Shown here: positions 24,754 through 35,499 of the stretch, piece after piece
How positions within the stretch are numbered: position 1 is the stretch's first letter
Layout: each line of letters starts with the position of its first letter
DNA from: Ignavibacteriaceae bacterium
GTDB lineage: Bacteria > Bacteroidota > Ignavibacteria > Ignavibacteriales > Ignavibacteriaceae
Assembly (NCBI GenBank): GCA_014860115.1
Contig: JACZKK010000200.1
Location: 1 to 64,000, forward strand
Direction of reading: 5' to 3'
DNA: 64,000 bases
The notes under the pieces: model-generated
What the model was told of the DNA's origin: nothing
Seen by the model: only the letters and a program-made list of their open reading frames with translations
Databases searched by the model: none
Made by a program: the position numbers and the translations under genes

Positions 24754-27594
24754 TTGCGACTAAAAACTTTATCGGACGATTTCATAAACAAGCTCGCTGG
24801 CTTTTCAGCGGGTTCACTTCCGCCGCAGGATTTTGAACGCCTGGTAAAACTTTTCTCTTCAGAAATTAAAAAGCATTATTTCACACATTCATCCGAATCA
24901 AACCTGCTGAGAATAACTAATGGAATGTTTGATAAATTCTTTTTCCTCAGCGAGTGTTTGCGATATCCTCATTACGTTGAAATGCTTGTAAGTATTGCAT
25001 CCAACAGCAATTATTTGAGTGATATACTCGTCATCAATCCGGAGTTTTTTTATATGATGACTGATTCATCAATTCTGGAATCGAAGATGGATCAAAAGTC
25101 TTTTTCAGAAGAAGTTGAAGAAAGGATCTCCCGTTACGCATCACTCGATGCAAAAACTCACGCACTGAATTCACTTAAACGAAGAGAAATTCTCAGAATT
25201 GGTCTGAAGGATATATGGGACAAAACAGAAGTTGCGGAAACAACTGCAGAGCTTTCCATACTTGCAAATACTTTGACTGAAAATTTATTTGAAAGCTGTT
25301 ACAAGTTCATTCTCAGCAAATACAAGATTAAAAAAGTTAGCAATTCGTATTGCATAATTTCACTTGGAAAGCTCGGCGGTGGTGAGTTGAATTACAGTTC
25401 AGATATTGACATTATAATCTTCTACGATGAAGAGGATCAATATGGAAGACGGATGATGGAGGATGGAAGATGGAAAGAGAATATTCAAAAAAAATACTAC
25501 AGTGAACTTTTATCTGAAACTATTCAATTATTCCTTGAGAAATGTACATCATCTGAAGCGGGAAGTTTGTACAGGATCGATCTTCGCCTGAGACCTGATG
25601 GGAAAAGCTCATCAGTTTGCAGAAGTCTGCAGGAATATCTCGATTACTACGAAAGCAGAGGAAGCGATTGGGAAAGACAAATGCTAATTAAAGCTGGCTA
25701 TCTCGGCGGTAGCGAAAAGTTATATTCACAATTTATAAAATACGTTAATAGATTTATTTATCCGGCTGTTCATTTCGCTTCTCCAATCGAACAAATAAAA
25801 AAATTAAGAAAGATTATTGAACGTGAAGTTGAGGATTCCAATATAAAACTAATTCCTGGCGGAATAAGAGATATTGAATTTGTTGTCCAGGCTTTGCAGC
25901 TACTTAACGGCGGCAAGAATGAATCAGTAAAAACAGGTAACACTCAGGATGCTCTTCGAAGGCTGAGTCAGTCGAAGCTTCTTACAAAAAATGAAACTAA
26001 ATTTTTAACTGCAGCATATATTTTTTACAGAAAGATTGAACACTTTCTGCAACTGATGAACAACGCACAGACACATACAATTCCTGAAAGCGGTGAGATT
26101 GCAGAAAAGCTAAGTCATTATCTTGGATTTAAATCATTGAATAAGTTTAAAGAGAGTGTGAAAGATTGCCGCAAACAGGTCAGAGCTATTTATAACTCGG
26201 TGGTAGGACAGAGCAAGCAAGCTGCAGATACAAATAAAATTTTCAGCGAGATTAAGTTTGCAAATTCACAAAGAGCATCAAATGACATTTCATTCTTACG
26301 TGAAGGAAAAGGATTAACCGTAAGCCGGAAGTTTGATAAGTCGGCACTCGAAGCTTTCGGTAAAATGGAAGAAAAAGTTTATGAATATCTTTTGAATGCC
26401 AATGATCCTGATCTTTGTCTTTCAAATTTTGTTCGGGTTATTAAGCAAGCTGACTTCCCTTCCATATGGTATAATGAATTCACCGACGAGAACTTTCTTA
26501 AAATATTTTTGCAATTATGTGAACGTTCACAATTTGTAATTGACCTTTTTGCGGAAGATAAAATTCTCAGAGAAAGTTTTTTGAGCAGAGATTTTCTGAA
26601 TGAAATATCAACAGATGAAAATAAAAAAATCAGATTGAAAAATATTTTATTCCGACTTGCTGTTCATCTAACAATAAAGCTTATTGAACCGGCAACAGCT
26701 TCAAAAGTATTAAGCAAGACAGTGAGAGAAAAAATCAAGTGGTTGTCTGAGGAGTTCAGTAAAAAGAAAAAATGGAAAAATGATTATTTAATAATCGTTC
26801 TAGGAAGCACAGGCACAGGAACAATGACTTTTGCTTCGGATGTGGATTTGATATTTGCTGTTAAAAATTCAGGCAAGCATCAGACAATTCAAACGGATTT
26901 CCAGGAATTGCTGGGAATCCTGAAAAAAGAATTTTCTCCGTTTTCCGTTGACTGCAGATTACGACCAGAAGGCGCAAGCAGTCAGCTTGTCTGGGATTTT
27001 GATAAATACACTGAATACCTGAACAACCGTGCACGAATCTGGGAAATGCAGTCATTCCTGAAAGCAAGCTTCGTGAGCGGAAATGAAAAATTGTTCAGCA
27101 ATCTTTCCAAATCTTTTCAAAATAGAATTTCAAAGTTATCTTTAAATGAAATCATAAAAGGGATCAATGATATCAGATCAAAATCAATATCAAGTTTTCC
27201 TGCTGAAATGAATTTAGTTGATTTGAAAAAAAATCCGGGCGGCTTGAACGATGTTGAGTATGTAGCTCATTATCTGCTCCTTTCAACTCCTGAATCTGCA
27301 TTCGTGTTCATCGGGAAAGCTATTCCTGATATTTTAAAAGAACTTACAATGCAAACAATACACAAAAAAGTTTTAAATGAGCTCGCCGATAATTACATTT
27401 TCATTAAGAATTTAGAAATTTTTAACCAGATCGCTTTCAGCAGCAGTTCATCAAAATTATCAGGCGATGAAAAGAAATTTGAAAAGTTAGCTCCTTTGAT
27501 GGAATTCGAAAGCGGATCAGTGTTAAAGAAAAAATTGAATTCTGTTCTTCAGTTTAACAGAGAAAGTTATTCGGCAATCATCCAAAGAAAATAA
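24754..27594 (+). CDS. glnE: Glutamine synthetase adenylyltransferase/deadenylase
   Basis: A 946-residue bifunctional enzyme that adds and removes AMP on glutamine synthetase. Two nucleotidyltransferase domains are visible: LGKLGGGELNYSSDIDIIIFY (N-terminal) and LGSTGTGTMTFASDVDLIFA (C-terminal), each followed by its RLRP(D/E)G motif. Length is normal. The start is TTG at 24754; a TAAATTTG promoter-like element lies at 24707-24714 but lacks a clear TTG box. An odd in-frame segment (QYGRRMMEDGRWKEN, about 25440-25484) interrupts the first domain. The next gene starts 3 bases after the stop. Confidence 0.92.
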   Translation: MRLKTLSDDFINKLAGFSAGSLPPQDFERLVKLFSSEIKKHYFTHSSESNLLRITNGMFDKFFFLSECLRYPHYVEMLVSIASNSNYLSDILVINPEFFYMMTDSSILESKMDQKSFSEEVEERISRYASLDAKTHALNSLKRREILRIGLKDIWDKTEVAETTAELSILANTLTENLFESCYKFILSKYKIKKVSNSYCIISLGKLGGGELNYSSDIDIIIFYDEEDQYGRRMMEDGRWKENIQKKYYSELLSETIQLFLEKCTSSEAGSLYRIDLRLRPDGKSSSVCRSLQEYLDYYESRGSDWERQMLIKAGYLGGSEKLYSQFIKYVNRFIYPAVHFASPIEQIKKLRKIIEREVEDSNIKLIPGGIRDIEFVVQALQLLNGGKNESVKTGNTQDALRRLSQSKLLTKNETKFLTAAYIFYRKIEHFLQLMNNAQTHTIPESGEIAEKLSHYLGFKSLNKFKESVKDCRKQVRAIYNSVVGQSKQAADTNKIFSEIKFANSQRASNDISFLREGKGLTVSRKFDKSALEAFGKMEEKVYEYLLNANDPDLCLSNFVRVIKQADFPSIWYNEFTDENFLKIFLQLCERSQFVIDLFAEDKILRESFLSRDFLNEISTDENKKIRLKNILFRLAVHLTIKLIEPATASKVLSKTVREKIKWLSEEFSKKKKWKNDYLIIVLGSTGTGTMTFASDVDLIFAVKNSGKHQTIQTDFQELLGILKKEFSPFSVDCRLRPEGASSQLVWDFDKYTEYLNNRARIWEMQSFLKASFVSGNEKLFSNLSKSFQNRISKLSLNEIIKGINDIRSKSISSFPAEMNLVDLKKNPGGLNDVEYVAHYLLLSTPESAFVFIGKAIPDILKELTMQTIHKKVLNELADNYIFIKNLEIFNQIAFSSSSSKLSGDEKKFEKLAPLMEFESGSVLKKKLNSVLQFNRESYSAIIQRK

Positions 27595-27597
27595 ACC

Positions 27598-29526
27598 ATG
27601 ACCTTAGTAAAAAAATACTACCACCTTCTGACATCAATAATTGTATTCATCGTTTATATGTTTACGCTTGCACCATCAGTTGTGCAAATTGATTCAGGAG
27701 AATTAGCGGCTGTGCAGGCTAAACTTGGGATTGCACATCCGACAGGTTATCCGCTTTTTACAGTGCTTGGATATTTGTTTTCGTTGATACCGTTTCCATT
27801 CACAAAAATATTTCAGTTGAACATTCTGGCTGCAATTTACTGCAGCGCTGCAGTTGGAGTGTTCACTTACACAATAAAATATTGTCTTGATAATCTTACT
27901 TCATTCAAAAGGAAAAATTCAGCAAAAGAATTATCAAAGAAGGAGAAGAAGAAAGGCAAAGAACAAACTACGACTGAAAAAGTGAATGAAATTCCCAAAA
28001 ATATTAAACTACTTACAGCAGTATTTGGTGGACTTACACTTGCATTCAGCAGGACGTTCTGGTTTCAAAGTACATCGGTGGAAGTTTATTCGCTTCATTT
28101 ACTATTGGTCACACTAACCGTTCTTTTTCTTCTGAAAGCATACGTAAAATCATTTGAGAATGACAAACTTTCTCATTGGCTAATATTTGCATTTTTTCTG
28201 GCGCTCGGATTTACAAATCATCTTACAACATTGATGATACTTCCTGGAACTGCTTACCTTTATTTCTCGAGATACAAATTCAATTCAGCCAGCTTCAAAA
28301 AATTAGCTTTGATGATTTTACTCTTTGCTATTGTTCTTGCTGCTGTTTATTCCTATCTGCCGTTTAGAGCATCACAAAATCCATTTCTTAATTGGGGAAA
28401 TCCGGTTGACTGGGAAAAAATTCTACGGCACGTAAGTGGCAAGCAATACCAGGTTTGGCTATTCAGCTCATTTGATTCTGCCGGAAAACAATTCAGTCAC
28501 TTTTGGAATATCCTGCCTTTTGAGTTTTTTATCAGTTTGATACTTGCTTTGATTGGATTATTTGTTTCAGTTTTCAAGGCGCGAAAGTTAGCCTGGTTTA
28601 TTCTGATAACTTTTGTGTTCACAGTTCTCTATTCAATTAACTATGACATTCACGATATTGATTCATATTTCCTGCTTGCATTTTTAATGCTTTCGTTCTT
28701 TGCCGCATTCGGTGCCTTGCAAATACTGGAGATGAAAAGTCTCAAACAAAATTTTGCGATTATTATTCTGACTGTCGTGATAGCAATTCAACTCTTTTTT
28801 AATTTCAGAGAAGTCAATCAAAGCAATATTTACACTTATGAGGATTATACGAAAGCTGTATTAAACACAATTCCTGAAAACTCAATTATCTTCAGCTACC
28901 AGTGGGATTATTTTATTTCCGCATCTTATTACTATCAGTTCGTGGAAGATTATAGAAAAGATGTAACTGTTATTGATAAAGAGTTGTTAAGAAGGTCGTG
29001 GTATTACAAGCAGATTGAAAATCACGATCCAAAAGTTCTTGATGGTGTTCGAAATGAGCTTGAACAGTTTCTGATTGCACTTCAGCCATTTGAGCGTGAT
29101 GAAAATTTTGATGCCAACAGGCTCGAAGCTTTATTCAGAACAATTATGACTAACCTCGTTAAAACCAATGTCAGCGAACGAGACTACTTCATTGCACCTG
29201 AATTAGTTGAGCAGGAAATGAAAAGAGGTGAGTTCAAACTTCCCGAGGGATATAATCTGGTTCCTCATTTATTCTTCTATAAAGTAGTTGCTGGAAATGA
29301 ATATGTGCCTGCACCTGATCCGGATTTTTCAATAAGTATTGCAACAAACAGAAATGTTTACATTGACACCATCGAGAATATGGTCGGAAGGATGCTTTCT
29401 AACAGGGCATATTATGAAGTTCAAAACGGAAGATCAGACAGAGCAAAAATTTATCTAAAGAAAATTCTTAATGATCTGCCGGGATTTAAGCTACATCCAG
29501 CATTACAAGATGTGCTTAAAAATTAA
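27598..29526 (+). CDS. DUF2723 membrane protein (GT-C type glycosyltransferase candidate)
   Basis: A 642-residue polytopic protein. The N-terminal half has about ten membrane helices with the DUF2723 signature QIDSGELAAVQAKLGIAHPT followed by GYPLFTVLGYLF. A lysine-rich cytosolic loop (about residues 101-135) is odd for the family. The C-terminal 200 residues are soluble, with SWYYKQIENHDP. Family proteins resemble protein O-mannosyltransferases and may glycosylate exported proteins; this is inference. It is probably co-transcribed with glnE (3-base gap) and converges on the DUF4837 gene with a TTAA stop overlap. Confidence 0.85.
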   Translation: MTLVKKYYHLLTSIIVFIVYMFTLAPSVVQIDSGELAAVQAKLGIAHPTGYPLFTVLGYLFSLIPFPFTKIFQLNILAAIYCSAAVGVFTYTIKYCLDNLTSFKRKNSAKELSKKEKKKGKEQTTTEKVNEIPKNIKLLTAVFGGLTLAFSRTFWFQSTSVEVYSLHLLLVTLTVLFLLKAYVKSFENDKLSHWLIFAFFLALGFTNHLTTLMILPGTAYLYFSRYKFNSASFKKLALMILLFAIVLAAVYSYLPFRASQNPFLNWGNPVDWEKILRHVSGKQYQVWLFSSFDSAGKQFSHFWNILPFEFFISLILALIGLFVSVFKARKLAWFILITFVFTVLYSINYDIHDIDSYFLLAFLMLSFFAAFGALQILEMKSLKQNFAIIILTVVIAIQLFFNFREVNQSNIYTYEDYTKAVLNTIPENSIIFSYQWDYFISASYYYQFVEDYRKDVTVIDKELLRRSWYYKQIENHDPKVLDGVRNELEQFLIALQPFERDENFDANRLEALFRTIMTNLVKTNVSERDYFIAPELVEQEMKRGEFKLPEGYNLVPHLFFYKVVAGNEYVPAPDPDFSISIATNRNVYIDTIENMVGRMLSNRAYYEVQNGRSDRAKIYLKKILNDLPGFKLHPALQDVLKN

Positions 29527-30611
29527 TCTTTAACTGCTTCAAGAAGTTCTTCTATTCTTTCTTCTGGAAGTTCAGCTTTTGTTCTGAAGGATTGAAGGGT
29601 CACATCCATCTGCTGAATAAGATTCCGTTTATAATACTTTGGCGCATAAACAGAACCGTCAATCATATAAATTCTTCGCAGCTCTTCATCATAAAAAAAA
29701 TAATTAACGAATGGTCCGCCCATACCTTTAATGTTCAGTTCCCACAATCCCTGTGTGAACAGTGCATATCTTTCGTTAAAATTAACTTCCTTCACCACAA
29801 AGTTATCTGATGCAACCACTACGAACGAAGCATCATCAGAGGTTTGATAGAATTCTTTTGTGAGCCTGTCACGAATAACTTTTATTGAATCCTGTGTTAG
29901 GTAATCGGGAGTTGCGTTATCGATCCAATGAATAAAAATCCATCGTTCCATTTCGCTGCCCGGTGATCTTCTTAGCCAGACAAATTTTTCTTCCGGCTTA
30001 TCGAGAGCAACAACAAAGTCAGCCTGAACATAAATTACCCAACTGTAATCCTTTAAAAATTTTCCTTCAATATCTTTCTTCTCATAAGTGGGGTTGTAGA
30101 GATTGCTGAATAATCTTTCATCAGATTTTTTTTGAAACGCATAAAGCAGATCATCGGAGTTATTCAGGATTTTTTGGTTAAGTTCCTGCATTGTATTTGC
30201 TGATAGAACTGCAACAATCTGATTTTTTGCCCAGAGATCATATTTATATGCAACGAAATTTGAGTCAGTGACCATTTTGTTTTCTACCAAAGAATCAACT
30301 ATAGCCTGAATGTACTGAGATGTTCTGCTTCCCGAACTCAATGGAGCAGCGATGATTATATTTTTTGTTCTCTGATTTTTTTCAAGCTGTGAAACACTCA
30401 TTCTTTTCAGTGTGAAAAGTTTTTCAGGCTGAGGCGTGAATATTTCTTTCTCAAATACTAATTGAAGTGATGCAACAATCTCTTCGTATTCGAGTGAATC
30501 AGCTACGACCAGTATTTCATCTTCAAAACCTTTCGCTGGCTTGTTCGTAGAATCACAGGAAATAATTAAAGCTGAAATAAAAATGATCAGAATAAAAAAT
30601 AAATTTTTCAT
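29523..30611 (-). CDS. DUF4837 family lipoprotein
   Basis: A 362-residue lipoprotein. The signal peptide MKNLFFILIIFISALIISC gives lipidated Cys19. The mature region matches DUF4837 in layout: GFEDEILVVADS, then IIIAAPLSSGSRTSQYI, and WGLWELNIKGMGGPFVNY-like elements near the end. ATG at 30611 was chosen over an upstream frame extension because it starts the signal peptide and has GAGG before it. It is two bases from the stop of the upstream kinase-like gene, so the two are probably one transcript with ftsH. Function is unknown. Confidence 0.85.
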   Translation of the reverse strand: MKNLFFILIIFISALIISCDSTNKPAKGFEDEILVVADSLEYEEIVASLQLVFEKEIFTPQPEKLFTLKRMSVSQLEKNQRTKNIIIAAPLSSGSRTSQYIQAIVDSLVENKMVTDSNFVAYKYDLWAKNQIVAVLSANTMQELNQKILNNSDDLLYAFQKKSDERLFSNLYNPTYEKKDIEGKFLKDYSWVIYVQADFVVALDKPEEKFVWLRRSPGSEMERWIFIHWIDNATPDYLTQDSIKVIRDRLTKEFYQTSDDASFVVVASDNFVVKEVNFNERYALFTQGLWELNIKGMGGPFVNYFFYDEELRRIYMIDGSVYAPKYYKRNLIQQMDVTLQSFRTKAELPEERIEELLEAVKD

Positions 30612-30613
30612 AA

Positions 30614-31282
30614 CTACCTCGGTACGTTTGATAGTGTTAATTCCAGATTTGGCAGCAACGCCAGATACAAACCCCACATAGTAAATCCAACAGAAAGCGG
30701 AATAGACAAATTATCATCAACAAGTTTGAATGAAATATTTTCCACAATTGCACCCACAAATGCAGCAATAAATCCTATTAAATACTCTTCAGAAAATCCG
30801 CCGACTTTAGGTGTAAATAAAATCACAATACATGCACTGACAAAAAAGGTTAAAGTTCCCTCCAGACTTTTAGAGAGAAATTTATGTTTGCCGAATTTCC
30901 TTCCAACAAGGGCTGCAAGTGAGTCACTGATAATGAGAATTGAAAATGCGGAGATAAAAATTACTTTGGGAAAAATCAGGACACTTATAAGTGCTGATAT
31001 TAAGACATACGTGGCACCATTGAGATTTCTCTTTTTATGATCCAGTTCATGAGCACGCAAGAGGAAACCGAAAAATTTATAAAAAATCTTTCCTGTCTCG
31101 GGGTGCAGATATCTGCCCAAATCAATAATCAGAGCTAAACCGGCAAGAATTCCCAGAATAAGTGCAGCTGTCTCCGTCGAGATAAAATAATAGATAATAG
31201 GTATGGAGAGCGAGGTAAGATGAATTAATTTACGGAATAATTCATCTTTGTATTGAATCGTACCATTATCAATTTGCGTCAT
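30614..31282 (-). CDS. SEC59/DGK1/VTE5-type membrane kinase
   Basis: A 222-residue integral membrane protein of the CTP-dependent lipid/alcohol kinase superfamily (dolichol kinase, DGK1, phytol kinase), often loosely annotated as phosphatidate cytidylyltransferase. Family features are [13 protein letters not shown] near the N-terminus, the polar loop [17 protein letters not shown], and [20 protein letters not shown] with a trailing EGTLTFF. About seven membrane helices are visible. It overlaps ftsH by 14 bases. The substrate (prenol, diacylglycerol or other) is undetermined. Confidence 0.8.
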   Translation of the reverse strand: MTQIDNGTIQYKDELFRKLIHLTSLSIPIIYYFISTETAALILGILAGLALIIDLGRYLHPETGKIFYKFFGFLLRAHELDHKKRNLNGATYVLISALISVLIFPKVIFISAFSILIISDSLAALVGRKFGKHKFLSKSLEGTLTFFVSACIVILFTPKVGGFSEEYLIGFIAAFVGAIVENISFKLVDDNLSIPLSVGFTMWGLYLALLPNLELTLSNVPR

Positions 31283-33347
31283 CTTTTACTGGCGCATCCT
31301 TGTGCTTGCGCTGCTGCATCATAGCTTTAACATGATCGGGTACCTCATCCTGCTTTTTGTCAACTTCAATGACAGGCATCGGGGGAAGTTTCTCACCTTT
31401 AATGATTCTGTCAATCTCTTCAGAATCCAGAATTTCGCGTTCCAGTAATTCCAGTGAAAGTTTATGAAGCAAATCAATATTGTCTCTTAAAATTTTCTCA
31501 GCACGGTTCATCGCACTATTTATGATGCCCCGAATTTCCTCATCAATTTCGATTGCAGTCTTTTCACTGTAATCTCTGTGTTTTTGAATTTCCCTGCCGA
31601 GGAATATCTCTTCCTCTTTTGCACCGTAGCTCATTGGTCCGAGCTTTTCACTCATTCCCCATTCGCAAACCATTTTGCGCGCAATGTTGGTAGCTTTCTC
31701 AATATCATTACCAGCACCAGTGGTATAGTGTTTGAAAACTATCTTTTCAGCAGCTCTTCCGCCAAGTGCATAAGTAATAACTGCTTCAAGATATTCTTTT
31801 GAGTAAGTATGTTTTTCATCTATCGGAAGATAGCTTGTAACACCAAGCGCACGACCTCTTGGAATAATAGTTACTTTGTGAACCGGATCAGCTTCAGGTA
31901 TCATCCTGGCAACAAGAACATGTCCAATTTCGTGGTAGGAAGTAGTTTTCTTTTCCTCTTCAGAAATAATCATACTCTTTCTTTCCATTCCCATCATAAC
32001 TTTATCTTTTGCTTCTTCAAAATCAAGCATCTCTACTTTTTTCTTATTTTTTCTTGCAGCAAGAAGAGCAGCTTCATTAACAAGATTTGCAAGATCTGCA
32101 CCGGCTAATCCGGGAGTACCTTTGGCAAGAACTTCAAGATTTACTTTTTCCTCAAGAGGAATATTTCTTGTGTGAACTTTTAAAATCCCTTCTCGTCCTT
32201 TTACGTCTGGTCTATCGACAACTACCTGGCGATCAAATCTTCCCGGTCTCATCAACGCGGGATCGAGCACATCAGGGCGATTGGTTGCAGCAATTATGAT
32301 GACTCCGCTATTCTGTTCGAAACCATCCATCTCGACAAGTAATTGATTAAGCGTCTGTTCTCTTTCATCATGTCCACCGCCAAGACCCGCACCGCGGTGT
32401 CTTCCAACTGCATCAATCTCATCAATAAAAATTATACAAGGTGCATTCTTTTTTCCCTGTTCAAAAAGATCTCTCACACGACTGGCGCCAACTCCAACAA
32501 ACATTTCAACGAAGTCTGCACCACTTATCGAAAAGAACGGAACGCCTGCTTCACCAGCAACTGCACGTGCAAGAAGAGTTTTTCCGGTTCCGGGAGGTCC
32601 GAGTAAAAGTACGCCGCGAGGAATTTTTCCACCAAGTTTCTGAAACTTTGTTGGCTCTTTTAAAAATTCAATTATTTCCTGAAGTTCAACTTTGGCTTCA
32701 TCTGCGCCAGCAACATCACGAAATGTAACTTTCTGACCTGACTGGCTTATGAGCTTTGCCTTGCTTTTTCCAAAAGAAAATATTCCGCGAGAACCACCTC
32801 CCTGTCCTTGCATTCGCCTCATAATTATTATCCAAACTGCAATTATCAAAAGCCAGGGTAAAAAGCCAAGCAGAATGTTTAACCATTCGCTGGACTGTTT
32901 ATCGAATGAGTAGGTTATTCCTTTCTCTTTCCAAAGTGCTTCTTCATCTCTTATAATCGGTTCCGGAATGTAAACGGATATAGCTTTCACGTTTGTGGAA
33001 GTACCATTGATATTAATTGAAGTCTCTGAAGTCAAGTCAGCACGAAAGAAATAATCATTGATATCCGACTTGGTAATGGTGGCTTCTTTAATTTTATCTG
33101 TTTCGTTTACGAGTCTTCGGTATTCAGCAAAAGGGATATCAACGTAAGTTTCCTGGCTGGTTCTGAAGACCTGCATAACAATTACTGCTGCAACAATTAC
33201 AGCACCCCATCCGAACACCATCCGTAAAACTTTCGACCAATCAAAATTATCATCCGGTTTAATTGGACCCTGTCCTTTGGGATTTCTAGATGGTTTTTTT
33301 TCGTTGTTATTATCGGCCATAAAAAAAATTCTAATATCTATATTCAT
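31269..33347 (-). CDS. ftsH: ATP-dependent zinc metalloprotease FtsH
   Basis: A 692-residue membrane-anchored AAA+ protease that degrades misassembled membrane proteins and short-lived regulators. Two membrane helices (about 43-60 and 157-176) flank a periplasmic loop. Walker A GPPGTGKT is at 250-257; [32 protein letters not shown] and the zinc site HEIGH follow. The start at 33347 has GGAG 13 bases upstream; ATG at 33320 (MADNNNEKK) is an alternative. It leads an ftsH-kinase-DUF4837 operon. Confidence 0.97.
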   Translation of the reverse strand: MNIDIRIFFMADNNNEKKPSRNPKGQGPIKPDDNFDWSKVLRMVFGWGAVIVAAVIVMQVFRTSQETYVDIPFAEYRRLVNETDKIKEATITKSDINDYFFRADLTSETSININGTSTNVKAISVYIPEPIIRDEEALWKEKGITYSFDKQSSEWLNILLGFLPWLLIIAVWIIIMRRMQGQGGGSRGIFSFGKSKAKLISQSGQKVTFRDVAGADEAKVELQEIIEFLKEPTKFQKLGGKIPRGVLLLGPPGTGKTLLARAVAGEAGVPFFSISGADFVEMFVGVGASRVRDLFEQGKKNAPCIIFIDEIDAVGRHRGAGLGGGHDEREQTLNQLLVEMDGFEQNSGVIIIAATNRPDVLDPALMRPGRFDRQVVVDRPDVKGREGILKVHTRNIPLEEKVNLEVLAKGTPGLAGADLANLVNEAALLAARKNKKKVEMLDFEEAKDKVMMGMERKSMIISEEEKKTTSYHEIGHVLVARMIPEADPVHKVTIIPRGRALGVTSYLPIDEKHTYSKEYLEAVITYALGGRAAEKIVFKHYTTGAGNDIEKATNIARKMVCEWGMSEKLGPMSYGAKEEEIFLGREIQKHRDYSEKTAIEIDEEIRGIINSAMNRAEKILRDNIDLLHKLSLELLEREILDSEEIDRIIKGEKLPPMPVIEVDKKQDEVPDHVKAMMQQRKHKDAPVKDDAN

Positions 33348-33426
33348 TAAAAAGCTTATTCTCCTTTTTTATTTTTAACACGTGAAATAATAATTGAAAT
33401 ATTACTTTTCTTTGCCACCATATAGC

Positions 33427-33975
33427 TCACGTGTTTAATACGTAAATTCCTCTTAAATTTCGATATTTTTGAGCAAAATCCAGACCATAGCCAATAACGA
33501 ATTTATCGGGAATTCTGAAACCAATATAGTCAATTTTCACATCATATTTAAGGCTTCCGGGCTTCACCAGCAGTGATACAACCTTCATACTATTCGGACT
33601 TTTCTCTGAAAAAAGCTCCTCTATATATTTTAAAGATAGCCCTGTATCAACGATATCTTCAACAATAATAATATCTCTATCGTTCACCTCGCAGTTAAGT
33701 TCTTTGAGTAATTTCACATTTCCGGTAGAAATTTTTGCATCACCATAGCTTGAGAGTTTGAAAAAATCAATTTCACAATTTATGTCGAGATATCTAATCA
33801 GATCTGACATGAAAAGAAACGAACCATTCAATACTCCAATGAAAACCGGCACAGAAGATTTGTACTCCAAAGAAATTTGAGCAGCAAGTGCTTTAATTCT
33901 GTTTTGAATTTGCTCTTCCGTAAAAAGCGGCACAAATTCATCATTGCCGATGATTACTCTTTCAGGTGAGTTCAA
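33427..33975 (-). CDS. hpt: Hypoxanthine phosphoribosyltransferase
   Basis: A 182-residue purine salvage enzyme that makes IMP (and GMP) from the base and PRPP. The PRPP-binding motif is IIVEDIVDTGLSL; PVFIGVLNGSFLFMSDLIR and YIGFRIPDKFVIGYGLDF are also family features. The start is TTG at 33973-33975 within the tilS stop (TTGA overlap). The tilS-hpt-ftsH order is a classic bacterial neighbourhood. Confidence 0.95.
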   Translation of the reverse strand: MNSPERVIIGNDEFVPLFTEEQIQNRIKALAAQISLEYKSSVPVFIGVLNGSFLFMSDLIRYLDINCEIDFFKLSSYGDAKISTGNVKLLKELNCEVNDRDIIIVEDIVDTGLSLKYIEELFSEKSPNSMKVVSLLVKPGSLKYDVKIDYIGFRIPDKFVIGYGLDFAQKYRNLRGIYVLNT

Positions 33976-35345
33976 TTGTCAGTTAATGTAAGTTTTAAAA
34001 TCTTTTCTGTTTTTGGCATTACTTTGAATCTCTCATCAATCCTTAGACCGATGACCCAAACAATTTTTCCTGAGTTAGTTAAAACAAGATGTTGCCTTTT
34101 CATGGATGAAGAAATTTTTTGATCGGCAAGAAAATCTGAAATCTTTTTTGTGCCTTTCATCCCAATCGGTTGAAATTTATCTCCGGTTCTCCATTTTCTG
34201 ATTTGAAAAATATCTTTCACTCCGTCGGCTGAAATAAACTCAACAGATTTATTTCGAGTGAACTTAAACATTTTTTGGTTGACTTCACTAATGGAAATAA
34301 TTTTCCCATCAACTTTGATCACCCCACCAATTTTAATATTGTTGAATATTTCAGTTTTAACGGTAGATTTTCTACCGATAATTAATTCATTTCTTTCTTT
34401 CGATGCAATAATATTTTCTTTGAGATGAACTGCTTTGCCTACCTGTGCATACACCAATTCAACCAAAGCATAAATATTTTCTGATAACAACTCAATATTA
34501 AAATTTTTCTCAACAACAGATTTAAAAAAAATGCTCAGAAAACTTCTATCAAGTTTCGAGACTGTTTTTGTATTTATCCGAAGCTCTTTCCCATCAATAA
34601 TAACGGCTGTAGGACTAATCTTTTCTACCTGCTTTTCGATGAATGAATTAATTTCTGAAATAATCTTTGATGTATTGCTGATCTTTTCTTCGAGTCGTGG
34701 ATTTAATCTTACTTTAAGTTTTGGGATGACTTCATTTCTTAAAAAATTTCTTTCATAATCTGAATCAAGATTGCTTTTATCAACACGGAAGGAGATTTTA
34801 TTTTTTTTAAGATATTGTCTGATCTCCTCAGAAGTAATAGAGAGAATTGGTCGAATGATATTATCTCTTCTAACAGGAATTCCTGATAAACCTTTGATAC
34901 CAGCTCCTTTTACAAAGTTGAGCAAAATAGTTTCAACATTATCGCTTGCGCTGTGTGCCGTTGCGATTTTAGTACAGCCCATTTTATCTGCTGCTTTATT
35001 CAATTCAAAGTAACGGATTTCTCTGCCAGATTCTTCAACAGATAGTTTCAGCTTCTTTGCATAAGACTTCACATCTTTTTTAACGCAAATAAATTCAATT
35101 TTGTTTTGTTTGCAGAAATCGGAACAAAACTTTTCATCTGCATTCGCTGATTTTCCACGAAGCTTGTGATTTAAATGGAAAGCGGCTATTTCAATCCCAA
35201 ATCTTTTTTTGAACTTAATCAGGAAGGATAAAAGGAATATCGAATCGGCACCACCGCTTAATGCAACAAGGATTTTATCACCCTTTTCAATAAGATGATT
35301 TTCATCAATAAATTTGATCGCCTTTTGCTCGATGGTTTTAGTCAT
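33972..35345 (-). CDS. tilS: tRNA(Ile)-lysidine synthase
   Basis: A 457-residue N-type ATP-pyrophosphatase that converts the wobble cytidine of tRNA-Ile(CAU) to lysidine. The PP-loop SGGADS lies near residue 30, and FHLNHKLRGKSANADE, IATAHSASDN and GIPVRRDNIIRPI are typical, with the C-terminal domain ending in KWRTGDKFQPIGMKGTKKIS. ATG at 35345. Translation is coupled to hpt by TTGA. Confidence 0.96.
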   Translation of the reverse strand: MTKTIEQKAIKFIDENHLIEKGDKILVALSGGADSIFLLSFLIKFKKRFGIEIAAFHLNHKLRGKSANADEKFCSDFCKQNKIEFICVKKDVKSYAKKLKLSVEESGREIRYFELNKAADKMGCTKIATAHSASDNVETILLNFVKGAGIKGLSGIPVRRDNIIRPILSITSEEIRQYLKKNKISFRVDKSNLDSDYERNFLRNEVIPKLKVRLNPRLEEKISNTSKIISEINSFIEKQVEKISPTAVIIDGKELRINTKTVSKLDRSFLSIFFKSVVEKNFNIELLSENIYALVELVYAQVGKAVHLKENIIASKERNELIIGRKSTVKTEIFNNIKIGGVIKVDGKIISISEVNQKMFKFTRNKSVEFISADGVKDIFQIRKWRTGDKFQPIGMKGTKKISDFLADQKISSSMKRQHLVLTNSGKIVWVIGLRIDERFKVMPKTEKILKLTLTDN

Positions 35346-35404
35346 TATAATGGAAATGTTTTTGCCTCACATAAAAAGCAACTAAAATGTCGATTAATTA
35401 CCTT

Positions 35405-35485
35405 TGTGCCTTTATGACTTGGTGGCTATGAATTGCTTTTCAGAAAATGACAGAAGATTTTATTAGCCACAAAGACACCAAGACT
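35405..35485. repeat. Imperfect inverted repeat between tilS and greA
   Basis: CTTTGTGCCTTTATGACTTGG then TGGCT (35401-35427) and, in reverse, AGCCACAAAGACACCAAGAC (35463-35484) have the look of a dispersed 'AGCCACAAAGACACAAAG' repeat in two orientations. The 154-base gap holds no gene. Confidence 0.45.
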
Positions 35486-35499
35486 CGAAGAATCATTGT

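Noticed and set aside
30612..30677. Extended DUF4837 protein start at 30677
   Set aside because: It would overlap the kinase-like gene and put 22 residues ahead of a clear lipoprotein signal peptide.
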